Assembly (NCBI GenBank): GCA_036523395.1
Contig: DATDEH010000083.1
Span: forward strand, 1 to 53,685
Source of the DNA: Candidatus Limnocylindria bacterium
Lineage (GTDB): Bacteria > Chloroflexota > Limnocylindria > P2-11E
Length of the DNA: 53,685 nucleotides
Direction: 5' to 3'
The position numbers and the translations under genes are program-made. Below are positions 1-8,606 of this stretch, one piece after another (within the stretch, counting starts at the first letter, position 1; each line of letters opens with the position of its first letter). The notes below the pieces were generated by a model that searched no databases, had not been told where the DNA came from, and saw nothing but the letters and a program-made list of their open reading frames with translations.

Positions 1-261
1 CGCTCAGCCCCCGGCGCGCCGCCGCTCTTCCACACCTTCGCGTTCCTGCTCGAGGAGCTCGGCGGGACGCTCGGCGCCATCGACACCGAAGAGCAGATCG
101 AGGACTGGCGCGAGATGACGCCAGCGGAGCTCCGCACACAAGCCAGTGCGTTGGAGAACCTCAGCACCGACGGGAAGAAGAGCATCGGCGGAAGCTGGGC
201 CGATTGGGGTCGCTTTCGGGCGGTCGCGCACCGCGCCGTCGCCGATGCGCTCGACGCCTAG
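1..261 (+). CDS. C-terminal part of an unrecognised protein (5' end outside window)
   Basis: An open frame runs from base 1 to a TAG at 259-261 and gives 86 residues. The sequence is acidic and helical in character (LLEELGGTLGAIDTEEQIEDW, then a conserved-looking GGSWADWGRFRAVAHRAV stretch before the end). It has no signal peptide, membrane segment or catalytic motif that I recognise. It faces the ABC-2 permease tail to tail, with a hairpin and a short repeat between them. Function unknown; the coding call rests on the open frame, typical high-GC third positions and the correct place of the stop. Confidence 0.6.
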   Translation, partial: RSAPGAPPLFHTFAFLLEELGGTLGAIDTEEQIEDWREMTPAELRTQASALENLSTDGKKSIGGSWADWGRFRAVAHRAVADALDA

Positions 262-276
262 GCACACGGGGGGTTG

Positions 277-294
277 CAGGGGGTTCGCCCCCTG
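277..294. terminator. TTCG-capped hairpin between convergent genes
   Basis: CAGGGGG pairs with CCCCCTG around a TTCG tetraloop (7-bp perfect stem). It lies 16 bases after the upstream gene's stop and before the convergent permease stop. There is no T-tract, so it may act as a 3'-end stabiliser rather than an intrinsic terminator. Confidence 0.45.
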
Positions 295-338
295 CGATGA
301 ACAGGCGGGTTCGCAGGGTGTTCTCCCCCTGCGATGAA
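288..338. repeat. Short direct repeat in a convergent intergenic region
   Basis: CCCCCTGCGATGAA occurs at 288-301 and again at 325-338, each preceded by a GGGT-rich segment. The second copy lacks a fully matching 5' arm. It looks like a partial tandem duplication of the hairpin's 3' side. Confidence 0.5.
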
Positions 339-1424
339 TCAGTCGAGCCGGAACAGACGGTAGGCAAGGACGAAGGAGACGATCGCCCACACCACGAGGC
401 CGACGATCTGGCCACTCACGTCTGCGAGCGAGGCTCCCGTCGTCGCGATCGCGCGCAGCGCGTCGTTGAGGAACGTGAGCGGCAGGTAGTCAGCGACCGG
501 CTTCAAGAACGCGGGCACCGCGTCGCGCGAGAAGAAGACTCCCGATAGGAATAACTGCGGGAGCGTGACGATCTGCGTCGCGACCGCGGCCTGGTTCTCG
601 GTGGAGAGCAGGCCGGTGACCGCGAAGCCGAGGCACAGGAAGACGACGGCACCCAGGATGGCCACCGCAAGCAAGGATCCGAGCCCGCCAACGACGGTGA
701 CCTTGAAGGCGAGCACTGCGACCCCGAGCAGGATGAGCACCTGCACGACCGCGAGGATCAGGCGCTGGAGCACATGCGCCGCGATGTAGTTCCTTCGCGG
801 GATCGGCGTGGCCATGATCCGGCGGATGACACCACGCGAGCGCTCCGCGACGAACGCGAACGCCACGCTCGAGATGCCGAGCTGCATGATCGTCATGCCG
901 AGGATGCCGGGCGTCAGGAAGTCAACGTACTTGAGATTGCGTCCGGTCACCTCCTCGCTCTTGAGGCTTACGACCGGCGCCGTCCGGGTTACGGCGAATG
1001 ACAGCTGATCGATCACGGAATTGAGGACCGCGACGCCTACCGCACCCTGCTCCGGGCGCGAGCTGTTCCGAAACAGGGTCAGCGTCGGTACGCTGCTCGA
1101 AGGCGCTGCGGGCGCGATGCGGAAGTTGCTCGGGATGACGAGGACGAGATCCAGATCGCCGGCGGTGAGCTTCGCGAGCTGCCCGTCGCGGTCGCCACTG
1201 GTGATCTTGAGCGTGTCGATCTTTCCCAGTGTCGCGATGAACGACGCGCTCTGGTCGTTCTTCGCCTCGTCGACCATGCCCAGGTTCACGCGCACCGACC
1301 CACCGAAGTTGAGGACGCCGAACAGGACCATGAACAGGAGCGGGAAGAAGAAGCCGAAGAACAGCGCGGTGCGGTCACGCGCGTACGCGCGGAGCAGCAT
1401 CAACGTGTAGCGAGGTATCTGCAC
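339..1424 (-). CDS. ABC-2 type transporter permease
   Basis: This 361-residue integral membrane protein forms the channel of an ATP-driven exporter. The N-terminus has a short cytosolic stretch and a first membrane segment (about 22-42, LFFGFFFPLLFMVLFGV). A large external domain follows, then five hydrophobic segments (about 170-355) containing the family feature RGVIRRIMATPI near residues 195-210. The GTG start overlaps the TAG of the ATPase gene by one base (TAGTG), so the two are translationally coupled. The substrate cannot be read from sequence; drugs, lipids and polysaccharides are all usual for the family. Confidence 0.9.
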   Translation of the reverse strand: MQIPRYTLMLLRAYARDRTALFFGFFFPLLFMVLFGVLNFGGSVRVNLGMVDEAKNDQSASFIATLGKIDTLKITSGDRDGQLAKLTAGDLDLVLVIPSNFRIAPAAPSSSVPTLTLFRNSSRPEQGAVGVAVLNSVIDQLSFAVTRTAPVVSLKSEEVTGRNLKYVDFLTPGILGMTIMQLGISSVAFAFVAERSRGVIRRIMATPIPRRNYIAAHVLQRLILAVVQVLILLGVAVLAFKVTVVGGLGSLLAVAILGAVVFLCLGFAVTGLLSTENQAAVATQIVTLPQLFLSGVFFSRDAVPAFLKPVADYLPLTFLNDALRAIATTGASLADVSGQIVGLVVWAIVSFVLAYRLFRLD

Positions 1425-2182
1425 TAGTCCTCCCGCAGCGCGTGGCCGGTGACGTCGAGGAACACGTCGTCGAGATTCGCCTGCTGCTGGACGACCGGTT
1501 TCCGGAATCCTCGTTTCAGCAGGGCCTCGATGAGCGCAGGCGGCGAATCGAGCGCGACGATCCGGCCCGCGTCCATGATCGCGACGCGGTCGCAGAGCGC
1601 CTCCGCCTCGTCCAGGTAGTGGGTCGTGAGGAACACTGTCGTGCCCCGCGCGCGGATCGCGCGCACCAGCTCCCAGAGATTGCGACGCGCCTGCGGATCG
1701 AGTCCGGTGGTCGGCTCGTCCAGGAACAGCACGCGCGGCTCGTTGACCAGCGCGACGGCGATAGAGAGACGCTGGCGCTGCCCACCGGACAGCTTGTCCT
1801 GCTTCTGCTTCGCCTTGTCCTCGAGGCCGACCGATCTCAGGATGGCCATCGAGTCGACCTTCTTGCCGTAGAAGAGCGCGAAGAGATCGACGATCTCGCG
1901 CGCCAGGAAGTTCTCGGGGAACGCGCTCTGCTGCAGCTGCACGCCGATCCGTTCCTTCACGCCCGACGGATCCTTTCGGACGTCGACACCGGCAACTATC
2001 GCCGTTCCGCTGTCGGCCGACCGCAACCCCTCGAGGATCTCCACGGTCGTCGTCTTTCCCGCCCCGTTCGGACCCAGGAGCGCGAAGATCTCGCGCTCCT
2101 CGACATCGAAGCTCACTCCGTCGACCGCCTTGATCTGGCCATAGCTCTTACGGAGCTCGCGAACGGAGACGATGGGCGGCAT
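1424..2182 (-). CDS. ABC transporter ATP-binding protein
   Basis: A 252-residue cytosolic ATPase that drives the adjacent ABC-2 permease. Visible motifs in order are the Walker A GPNGAGKTT (about residues 36-44), the Q-loop, the signature LSGGQRQR (about 131-138), Walker B VLFLDEPTTGLD (about 150-161) and the switch His in FLTTHYLDEAE. The length and the short C-terminal tail are typical of DrrA/CcmA-like exporter ATPases. It starts at an ATG 37 bases after the small membrane protein upstream in the same operon. Confidence 0.94.
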   Translation of the reverse strand: MPPIVSVRELRKSYGQIKAVDGVSFDVEEREIFALLGPNGAGKTTTVEILEGLRSADSGTAIVAGVDVRKDPSGVKERIGVQLQQSAFPENFLAREIVDLFALFYGKKVDSMAILRSVGLEDKAKQKQDKLSGGQRQRLSIAVALVNEPRVLFLDEPTTGLDPQARRNLWELVRAIRARGTTVFLTTHYLDEAEALCDRVAIMDAGRIVALDSPPALIEALLKRGFRKPVVQQQANLDDVFLDVTGHALRED

Positions 2183-2219
2183 CAGGGCCTCACGAAGGTC
2201 GCGGGAACACTGCGTCCCA

Positions 2220-2690
2220 TCACGGCCTCACGAAAGCCCGGTACGCCGCATCGTGCAGGTAGAGGGCGACCGGGAGCAGCGCGACCGCCGCGATGACGAT
2301 CCGCACGACGACCGGATGCGGCCGCCGCAGCCGCGTGTAGGTCACGACGAGCGCGACCGATATCGCGGCGAGCAGCGGGACCGTGGTCACCCAGTGTGAG
2401 GCAGCTGCGCTGTCGAACACGAGGGAATAGATGGTCGCCGCCCCGAGCGAACCCGCCGTGAGCCCGATGACGGCGAAGACTCCGGCGTTGCGGGCCGGGT
2501 CGCGGAGCGCCAGAAGGAGGCCGATCCCCAGCGACCCGAAGATCGTCCCGAGCAGACGCTCGTAGGTGCGGTGGTACGGGGCGAACAGGAACCAGTCCGG
2601 GAACGCGAGCGAGAACACGACCGGAGCGAAGAAGAGCGCCGCGCAGGCGATGCCGACCGCCCGGGCGCCGCGCAGGGTGGTCGTGCTCAC
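2220..2690 (-). CDS. Small four-helix membrane protein, first gene of the ABC operon
   Basis: From a GTG at 2690 this encodes 156 residues with about four hydrophobic segments (roughly 11-30, 43-61, 70-90 and 100-118), plus a fifth weak one near the C-terminus. The frame stays open far upstream, but that extension is antisense to the LCP gene and highly charged, so the GTG start is preferred. It lies 37 bases ahead of the ATPase gene, hence probably one transcript. No family recognised; it may be an accessory membrane subunit or unrelated. Confidence 0.7.
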   Translation of the reverse strand: MSTTTLRGARAVGIACAALFFAPVVFSLAFPDWFLFAPYHRTYERLLGTIFGSLGIGLLLALRDPARNAGVFAVIGLTAGSLGAATIYSLVFDSAAASHWVTTVPLLAAISVALVVTYTRLRRPHPVVVRIVIAAVALLPVALYLHDAAYRAFVRP

Positions 2691-2723
2691 GTGCGGCTGG
2701 CGTTCCACGGCTGGCGAGTCTCT

Positions 2724-2738
2724 TACGCTAGGTGTTGT
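2724..2738 (+). promoter_or_regulatory. -10 box of a probable leaderless promoter for the LCP gene
   Basis: TACGCT (2724-2729) lies 9 bases before the ATG at 2739 and no SD is present. Transcription would begin at or next to the start codon. Confidence 0.4.
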
Positions 2739-4328
2739 ATGTCGAATGTGGGGAGTCGGCAGCGCCCGCTCATGCTCGCCGCGGGATCGCCGCTCGGGTC
2801 TCCCGGCTTCGCCGCGCTCCTCTCCGCTCTCCTCCCTGGCCTTGGTCAGGCCTATCAGGACCGCTGGGTCAAGGGCCTGCTCATGCTGCTCCTGCCGATC
2901 TTCGCGTTCGCGCTCGCGGGCGCGTTCGTCGTTAATGCGGATCCGCTCACCGCGTGGGTGCTGCGCAACGCGACCTACGTGACGCTCCTGGTGATCGCGA
3001 CCGCGCTCGTCTACCACGTCTTCGTCGTGGTCGATGCGTTCGCGGGGCGCATGCGTCGTCTTCGCGGTCGCAATGTCATCGACTACGCGGTCCTCGCGCT
3101 CGTGACGACGACGCTGATCGTCACCTACGGAACGATCTATCGCGAGTCGGCGCCGTGGGCATCGTTCTTCGCCAAGATGTTCGCGCCGATCACCCGCCCG
3201 CAGGTCGCTCCGACGCCGGTCGGCCAGGAGCCCGCACCGGTGTGGACGGGTAACGACCGCTTGAACGTGCTCGTCCTCGGGATCGATACACGCGACGGCG
3301 ACCGCACCACGCAGAACACCGACACCATGATCGTCGTCTCGCTCGACCCGTTGAACGAGACCGCCGCGATGCTCTCGATCCCGCGCGATGTCTACATCAA
3401 CAAGCCCGGCACGTTCCAGGGAAAGATCAACGGGGCGTTCGCGTTCGGCGGACCCGACCTGGTGCGAAGACTCACGAGCGACCTGCTCGGGATCAAGATC
3501 CACTCGTACGCGCTGGTGAACTTCGACGCATTCAACAAGATCGTGAACGGCGTCGGTGGGGTGATCGTCGACGTGAAGCGGCCGGTGCGCGACGAGACCT
3601 ACCCTACGATCGACTACGGCGTCGAGCGCGTGAACATCACACCTGGACCGCAGCTCATGTTCGGCGAGACCGCGCTGAAGTACGCGCGATCTCGTCACGA
3701 CACGAACGACTACAGCCGCGCGCGGCGCCAGCAGGATGTCCTCGGCGCGCTCCGCGTGAAGCTTTCGACGCCGCAGGCGCTGCGGACCATCCCGTCGCTC
3801 ATGGAGGGGGTCGGCACGACGATCGAGACCGACTTCGATCCGGCCAACGTCCTGCCGCTTGCGCGCGCGGCCGCGAGCATCGACAGCGGTGACATCACGA
3901 GCGACGTGCTCTACCCGTGCGGCGGCGACTATCCGCGTTGCGAGCTGACGTACGACAGTGAGGGCGGCTTCTTCCTCATACCTGACGTCGCGAAGATCCG
4001 AGACCTCGCCGCGTCGCTCTTCTACGATCCGAAGGTCCGGCAGGAAGGCGCGCGCGTCGAGGTACAGAACACCGGCGCACGGAGTGGCGTCGCGAGGGAT
4101 GTGGCAGACCGGCTCGAGGCACGCGCGTTCGGCGTCAGCGCGGTGACCGATGGCTCATCCGCGAAATCGGCGGTCGTGCTCCGGAATCCTGGCAAGCGCT
4201 ACACCGCCGAGCAGCTCCGCGCGCAGCTGGGTCTCCCGATCGAAACGGCCGAGGGTTCCGGCGGGCCCGACATCGTCGTCCGCATCGGCAACGACTTCCG
4301 AAGCTTCGCTAGCGACTCAGCTCGCTGA
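2739..4328 (+). CDS. LytR-CpsA-Psr (LCP) family cell-wall glycopolymer ligase
   Basis: A membrane-anchored phosphotransferase of the family that moves undecaprenyl-linked glycopolymers to peptidoglycan. The N-terminal third has a GLGQAYQDRWVKG motif (TM2-like) and three membrane segments. The extracytoplasmic LCP domain (about 170-370) shows NVLVLGIDTRDGD, NTDTMIVVSLDP, the signature SIPRDVYI, GKINGAFAFGG and YARSRHDTNDYSRARRQQ with the Arg/Asp residues that bind pyrophosphate. A LytR_C-type domain (VEVQNTGARSGVA) closes the 529 residues. The ATG at 2739 is chosen because residues upstream are shadow sequence; ATG 2772 is an alternative. The 3' end overlaps convergent ilvE by 12 bases. Confidence 0.92.
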   Translation: MSNVGSRQRPLMLAAGSPLGSPGFAALLSALLPGLGQAYQDRWVKGLLMLLLPIFAFALAGAFVVNADPLTAWVLRNATYVTLLVIATALVYHVFVVVDAFAGRMRRLRGRNVIDYAVLALVTTTLIVTYGTIYRESAPWASFFAKMFAPITRPQVAPTPVGQEPAPVWTGNDRLNVLVLGIDTRDGDRTTQNTDTMIVVSLDPLNETAAMLSIPRDVYINKPGTFQGKINGAFAFGGPDLVRRLTSDLLGIKIHSYALVNFDAFNKIVNGVGGVIVDVKRPVRDETYPTIDYGVERVNITPGPQLMFGETALKYARSRHDTNDYSRARRQQDVLGALRVKLSTPQALRTIPSLMEGVGTTIETDFDPANVLPLARAAASIDSGDITSDVLYPCGGDYPRCELTYDSEGGFFLIPDVAKIRDLAASLFYDPKVRQEGARVEVQNTGARSGVARDVADRLEARAFGVSAVTDGSSAKSAVVLRNPGKRYTAEQLRAQLGLPIETAEGSGGPDIVVRIGNDFRSFASDSAR

Positions 4329-5291
4329 CTTGTAAATAGGTGTGAGCCAGTCGCGGTAGCGTTCGTTCTTGCCACGCACCGCGTCGAAGTAGATCTTCGA
4401 GATCCGCTTCGTGATCGTGCCGACCTCGCCCGTGCCGACATCGCGGTGGTCGACGCTCGTCACCGGGGAGATCTGCACGCCGGTCCCGCACATGAACATC
4501 TCATCGCAGATGTAGAGCTCGGTGCGGTCGATGACCCGTATCTCGACGGTCAGGCCGAGATCGCCGGCGATGCGAATCACGTTGTCGCGCACGATCCCCT
4601 CAAGGATGTTCTCCGTGGCTGGCGGCGTCATGAGCTTGCCGTCGCGCACGAGGAACAGGTTCGCGGCGCTTCCCTCGGATACGTGGCCCTCCTGGGTCAG
4701 CACGATCGCCTCGGCGAAACCGGCCTCCTCGGCCTCGCTCTTGGCCAGAGCCGCGTTCACGTAGGAGCCGGTGATCTTCGCGCGCGCCGGGATCGCGTTG
4801 TCGTCCACCCGGCGCCACGACGAGACGTGGCAGGCGATGCCCTTGTCGATATCGATGTAGTTACCGAATGGGACGGCGAACATCGTGAAGCCGTCCTCGA
4901 GGTTGTGGAGCCGGACGCCGATCACCGGGCTCGCCTTGTAGGCGACGGGCCGGACGTAGGCGTCCTCTCTGTAGCCGCACTTTCGGAGCAGGTCGACGGA
5001 GATGGCGACGAGCTCGTCCACGCTGTGGGGGATGGCGATCCGCATGATCTTGCCCGAGCGGCGGAGCCGCGTGAAGTGCTGGCGCAGATGGAGGCCGTAG
5101 AGCTGCTCCTGCTCGGCGTTCCAGTAGGCCCGGATCCCCTCGAAGACGCCCGTTCCGTAGTTGAAACCGTGCGTCATGACCGAGATCTTCGCCTCGCGGA
5201 TGGGTACGAACTTGCCATCCAGGTAGGCCCACGCGCTGTCGGGCGCGGCACCTCTGGGCAGCTTGGCGGGCCGGACTAGCTCCTGCACCAT
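4317..5291 (-). CDS. ilvE: Branched-chain amino acid aminotransferase
   Basis: A PLP fold-IV enzyme that interconverts Leu/Ile/Val and their 2-oxo acids with glutamate/2-oxoglutarate. The 324 residues include YGTGVFEGIR (about 45-54), the Schiff-base Lys of RAKITGSY (about Lys172), EGHVSEGSAANLF (about 201-213, cofactor phosphate region) and the CGTGVQISPV loop. Length and motif order match group-1 IlvE. ATG 5291 is chosen because AAGGAG lies 6 bases upstream; a longer frame to 5375 has no SD. A CACAAT -10-like box (5371-5366) gives a leader of about 70 nt. The gene diverges from the TctC operon, so repressor sites there could touch both. Confidence 0.93.
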   Translation of the reverse strand: MVQELVRPAKLPRGAAPDSAWAYLDGKFVPIREAKISVMTHGFNYGTGVFEGIRAYWNAEQEQLYGLHLRQHFTRLRRSGKIMRIAIPHSVDELVAISVDLLRKCGYREDAYVRPVAYKASPVIGVRLHNLEDGFTMFAVPFGNYIDIDKGIACHVSSWRRVDDNAIPARAKITGSYVNAALAKSEAEEAGFAEAIVLTQEGHVSEGSAANLFLVRDGKLMTPPATENILEGIVRDNVIRIAGDLGLTVEIRVIDRTELYICDEMFMCGTGVQISPVTSVDHRDVGTGEVGTITKRISKIYFDAVRGKNERYRDWLTPIYKSAS

Positions 5292-5304
5292 CACCCACTC
5301 CTTA

Positions 5305-5325
5305 GGGATCGCCTGAGGCGATCCC
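5305..5325 (-). promoter_or_regulatory. Perfect 9-bp hairpin abutting the ilvE ribosome binding site
   Basis: GGGATCGCC and GGCGATCCC pair around a 3-base loop. On the ilvE transcript the hairpin ends one base before the SD (AAGGAG), so it may stabilise the mRNA 5' end or set ribosome access. No alternative pairing with the SD was found by eye. Confidence 0.5.
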
Positions 5326-5403
5326 GACCAGCCGACCGCACGCCCCGTGCCGACCTCGTTCCCGCATTGTGACACGCGGCCTCGCCGCGCTGGTGGCGAT
5401 TGT

Positions 5404-5439
5404 TGGTCAGACCGCTAGGATGCCGCTGGTCAGACCGCT
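5404..5439 (+). promoter_or_regulatory. Two GntR/FadR-type operators flanking the TctC -10 box
   Basis: TGGTCAGACCGCT occurs at 5404-5416 and again at 5427-5439, a 23-base period (about two helical turns). A TAGGAT -10-like box (5416-5421) lies between the palindromic cores GGTC-A-GACC, so a bound repressor would cover the promoter. The same TGGTCAGACC core lies in the promoter of the GntR gene at 14593. Confidence 0.72.
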
Positions 5440-5491
5440 GTTGAGCCATTCGCGGGCGAACGGCGTACGAGTCCGTGGAGGTGCAGACAAA

Positions 5492-6535
5492 ATGTGGCCA
5501 GTGACCCGTAGGCGTTTCGTATCCCTTCTCGGTGCCGGCATGCTCGTCGCGACGGCGTGCGGCGGCGGTGCTACCACTGCGAGCCCGACGCCAGCTGCGT
5601 CGACCGCGGCGTCGGCCTCGGTGGAGACGATGACCCAGCCGACGCGTCCGATCGAGTTCGTGATCAGCACCGCGGTCGGCGGCGGCTCGGACATCTACGC
5701 GCGCGCGATGCAGGCGATCATCGAAGAGCAGAAGCTCTCGCCGCAGCCGGTGCAGCCGGTCAACAAGGAAGGTGGGTCCGGCGCGGTCGCCTTCACCTAC
5801 GTGTTCGAGAAGAAGGGTGACATGCACTACATCATGATCACCCTCAACAGCTTCTTCACCACGATCGTCACTCAGCCGGCGCTCCCGTACAAGGCGACGG
5901 ACTTCACGCCAGTCGCCAACCTCGCGCTCGACCCGTTCTTCCTGTGGGTCAATGAGGACAGTCCGTGGAAGACTGCGGGCGATGTCATCAAGGCGGCACA
6001 GGGCAAGGAGCTCGTCGTCGCTGGAACCGGCTCGAAGCAGGAGGACGAGGTGATGTTCCTCCGCATCGCCGACCTCGCGAAGACGAAGCCGTTCCGCTAC
6101 GTGCCGCAGTCCGGCGGTGGCGCGGTCGCGACCGCGCTCGCCGGCCACCAGGGCGGCGTCGAGGTCACGGTGAACAACCCGAGCGAAGGGCTTGGTCTGT
6201 ATCAGCAGAAGAAGCTTCGTCCGCTCTGCGCGTTCACGCCTGCGAGCCCGACGACTGGCGTCTACTCGGGCCTCGCGACATGCAAGTCGCAGGGCCTTGC
6301 GATCGACGACTACTACATCATGCGAGCGGTCATGGCTCCGCCCGGCCTCACGCCGGCGCAGCAGGCGTTCTGGGTCGACGTGTTCAAGAAGGTCTTCGAG
6401 TCCGCGAAGTGGAAGACGTTCATGGACACCAACGCCCTCGTCCCTGACTTCCGATCGGGCATCGACTTCCGCACGTTCATCAACAACTACCAGAAGCTCC
6501 ACCAAGACATCGCGACCAAGAACAAGTGGGTGTGA
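5492..6535 (+). CDS. Tripartite tricarboxylate transporter substrate-binding protein (TctC/Bug family)
   Basis: The extracytoplasmic receptor of a TTT carboxylate transporter, 347 residues. The N-terminus reads TRRRFVSLLGAGMLVATAC, combining a twin-arginine motif with a lipobox, so it is probably a Tat-exported lipoprotein. The mature part has the Bug-family opening RPIEFVISTAVGGGSDIYAR and the loop NKEGGSGAVAF that contacts the ligand carboxylates. ATG 5492 follows GGAGG at 9 bases; the longer frame to 5369 would run through the operators. It is the first gene of tctC-B-A, ten bases before the next start. Bug proteins bind di/tricarboxylates or other acids; the ligand here is unknown. Confidence 0.9.
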   Translation: MWPVTRRRFVSLLGAGMLVATACGGGATTASPTPAASTAASASVETMTQPTRPIEFVISTAVGGGSDIYARAMQAIIEEQKLSPQPVQPVNKEGGSGAVAFTYVFEKKGDMHYIMITLNSFFTTIVTQPALPYKATDFTPVANLALDPFFLWVNEDSPWKTAGDVIKAAQGKELVVAGTGSKQEDEVMFLRIADLAKTKPFRYVPQSGGGAVATALAGHQGGVEVTVNNPSEGLGLYQQKKLRPLCAFTPASPTTGVYSGLATCKSQGLAIDDYYIMRAVMAPPGLTPAQQAFWVDVFKKVFESAKWKTFMDTNALVPDFRSGIDFRTFINNYQKLHQDIATKNKWV

Positions 6536-6545
6536 CCCAGAGCGC

Positions 6546-7028
6546 GTGAGGCCCTATCAGGTCGCGACGGCGGCGGTCATGATCCTGATCGCCGCCGTCG
6601 CCATGTTCGACAGCCGCGCGTCCGCGCTGCCTGACCTCAGCGGAAGATTCCCTGGTGGTCTTGGGCCGGGCTTCTATCCCTTCTGGTCCGCGGCGATGAT
6701 CGCCGGAGCCGCCGTTGTCGTGATCTACCGGTGGTACGTGACGGCCGAGACCGGCGAGGGCGTATTCGCGCGGCGCGAAGCATGGACCGCACCGCTGAAG
6801 ATCGCGGTGCCGATGATCGTCGCGGTCACCTTGATCAGATGGCTCGGCTTCTACATTGTCACCGGGCTCTACATGGGTTTCTTCGCCGCGTACCTTGGCC
6901 GGTACCGCTGGGTGTGGGTCGTCCTCATCGCGGTCATGTTTCCCGCGCTGATCTATCTGTCCTTCGAGAAGGGGTTCCGCGTCTCGCTGCCGAAGAGTCT
7001 CTTCTACGACCAGGGCTTTCCCTTCTAG
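6546..7028 (+). CDS. Tripartite tricarboxylate transporter small membrane subunit (TctB)
   Basis: From GTG 6546 this gives 160 residues with four hydrophobic segments (about 5-20, 38-58, 82-107 and 112-134), as usual for TctB, the small subunit joining TctC to TctA. The GFYPFWSAA motif after the first helix and the late FEKGFRVSLPKS are typical. It sits 10 bases after tctC and 12 before tctA. The longer frame open upstream is antisense-like shadow over tctC. SD is weak, so translation is probably coupled. Confidence 0.87.
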   Translation: MRPYQVATAAVMILIAAVAMFDSRASALPDLSGRFPGGLGPGFYPFWSAAMIAGAAVVVIYRWYVTAETGEGVFARREAWTAPLKIAVPMIVAVTLIRWLGFYIVTGLYMGFFAAYLGRYRWVWVVLIAVMFPALIYLSFEKGFRVSLPKSLFYDQGFPF

Positions 7029-7040
7029 CGCGGGGCTGCG

Positions 7041-8606
7041 ATGGACATCCTCAACGGATTCACGAGCACGCTGGGCAGCCTCGCCGGAGGCTTCGGCACA
7101 GCGCTCCATCCGATCAACCTGCTGCTCCTCACGATCGGCTGCTTCCTCGGTCTCGTCATCGGGGTCCTCCCGGGTCTCGGTGGGACGAGCGGTGTCGCCA
7201 TCCTGCTGCCGATCACGGTCTTCATCGCGAACACCGGTCCGGGCGGATCGACGAGCGCGGTCATCTTCCTCTGCGGCATCTACTGGGGCGCTCTGTTCGG
7301 CGGCGTCATCACCTCGATCTTGTTCAACATCCCCGGCGAGCCGTGGTCGGTCGTGCTTCTCTTCGACGGCTTCCCGCTCGCGAAGAAACTGGGCAAACCC
7401 GCGCTCGCACTATCGTCGTCGTTCTTCGCGTCGTTCATCGGAGCGTTCATCGCCACGGTCTTGTTCACGTTCTTCGCGCGCGCGCTCGCAGACGTGGCGC
7501 TCGCGTTCGGCCCGGCCGAGCTCTTCGCGGTCTTCATCATGTCGTTCGCGACGCTGATCGGACTCGGCTCGGAGTCGCCCGCGAAGAGCGTGATGATGAT
7601 CGGCTTCGGCCTGCTGCTTGCGGCCGTCGGGTTCGACACGCTCACCGGCGCCCCGCGCCTCACGTTCGGGCGCATCGAGATCCTTTCGGGCATCGGCTTC
7701 GTGCCGGTCACGATCGGACTCTTCGGGATGGGCGAGATCCTCGCGTCGGCCGAAGAGCAGGGCATCGGTTTCGTCGAGCGCCTCTCCGCGAAGGTCGGCC
7801 TCAAGGACATCCTCGAGACGCTGCGCGAGCTTCGTAAGCGCATCTGGACCGTGGTGATCACCGCCGTGATCGGTTTCTGGTTCGGCGTCCTCCCGGGCCA
7901 CGGCGCGACCGCGGGCTCGTTCCTCGGCTACGGCCTCGCGCGCCAGTACTCGAAGAACAAGGCGAACTTCGGCAAGGGCGAGATCACCGGCATCATGGCG
8001 CCGCAGGCGGCCGCCGACGCATCGGCGGTCGGGTCGCTCGTTCCGATGGTCGCGCTGGGTGTGCCGGGCTCGCCGACATCCGCCGTGATCATGGCCGGCC
8101 TCTTCATCTGGGGGCTGCAGCCCGGGCCGCTGCTCTTCATCGACCACCCGGATTTCGTGTGGGGCCTGACCGCGAGCATCTACCTCGGGCACCTGATCAC
8201 GTTCACGATGTGCCTGCTCGCGGTGCCGCTCCTCGCGAAGATCATGCACATCCCCTACGCGATCATCACGCCGTTCATCGTCATCATCTCGATCATCGGC
8301 TCATACTCGCTCAACAACAGCATGTTCGACGTGTTCATCACGATCACGTTCGGCTTCGTCGGCTACTGGCTGCGCAAGATGAAGTACCCGCTCGCCCCGC
8401 TCGTCGTCGCGATCGTGCTCGGCGACTCGACCGAGCGCGAGCTCCGGAAGGCACTCATCGCGAGCGGCGGCAGCCCGCTCATCTTCGTCGGCAGCCCGCT
8501 GGCCGCGACGCTGATGATCCTCGCGATCATCCTGCTGCTTCTGCCCGTCATCCGAAACGTGCGCGAGCGTCGCGCGCGACCCGTGTCCGTCGATCCAGCG
8601 GCGTGA
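7041..8606 (+). CDS. Tripartite tricarboxylate transporter large permease (TctA)
   Basis: A 521-residue permease with about twelve membrane segments that carries the substrate by secondary transport. The family motif GVLPGLGGTSGVAILLP is near residues 34-50, and an inverted second copy, GVLPGHGATAGSFLGYGLA, near 282-300, reflects the internal duplication of TctA. NIPGEPWS (about 97) and ALGVPGSPTSAVIMAG (about 337) also match. It overlaps the next gene by four bases (GTGA). Confidence 0.94.
   Translation: MDILNGFTSTLGSLAGGFGTALHPINLLLLTIGCFLGLVIGVLPGLGGTSGVAILLPITVFIANTGPGGSTSAVIFLCGIYWGALFGGVITSILFNIPGEPWSVVLLFDGFPLAKKLGKPALALSSSFFASFIGAFIATVLFTFFARALADVALAFGPAELFAVFIMSFATLIGLGSESPAKSVMMIGFGLLLAAVGFDTLTGAPRLTFGRIEILSGIGFVPVTIGLFGMGEILASAEEQGIGFVERLSAKVGLKDILETLRELRKRIWTVVITAVIGFWFGVLPGHGATAGSFLGYGLARQYSKNKANFGKGEITGIMAPQAAADASAVGSLVPMVALGVPGSPTSAVIMAGLFIWGLQPGPLLFIDHPDFVWGLTASIYLGHLITFTMCLLAVPLLAKIMHIPYAIITPFIVIISIIGSYSLNNSMFDVFITITFGFVGYWLRKMKYPLAPLVVAIVLGDSTERELRKALIASGGSPLIFVGSPLAATLMILAIILLLLPVIRNVRERRARPVSVDPAA

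Noticed and set aside
1442-2296. Plus-strand open frame of 284 codons opposite the ABC ATPase
   Set aside because: Shadow of the ATPase gene, with no motif or start signal.
2220-3698. Minus-strand open frame of 492 codons covering the LCP gene
   Set aside because: Only the last 156 codons look like a protein (the small membrane protein). The rest is Arg/Asp/His-rich shadow of the LCP gene, as expected from high GC.
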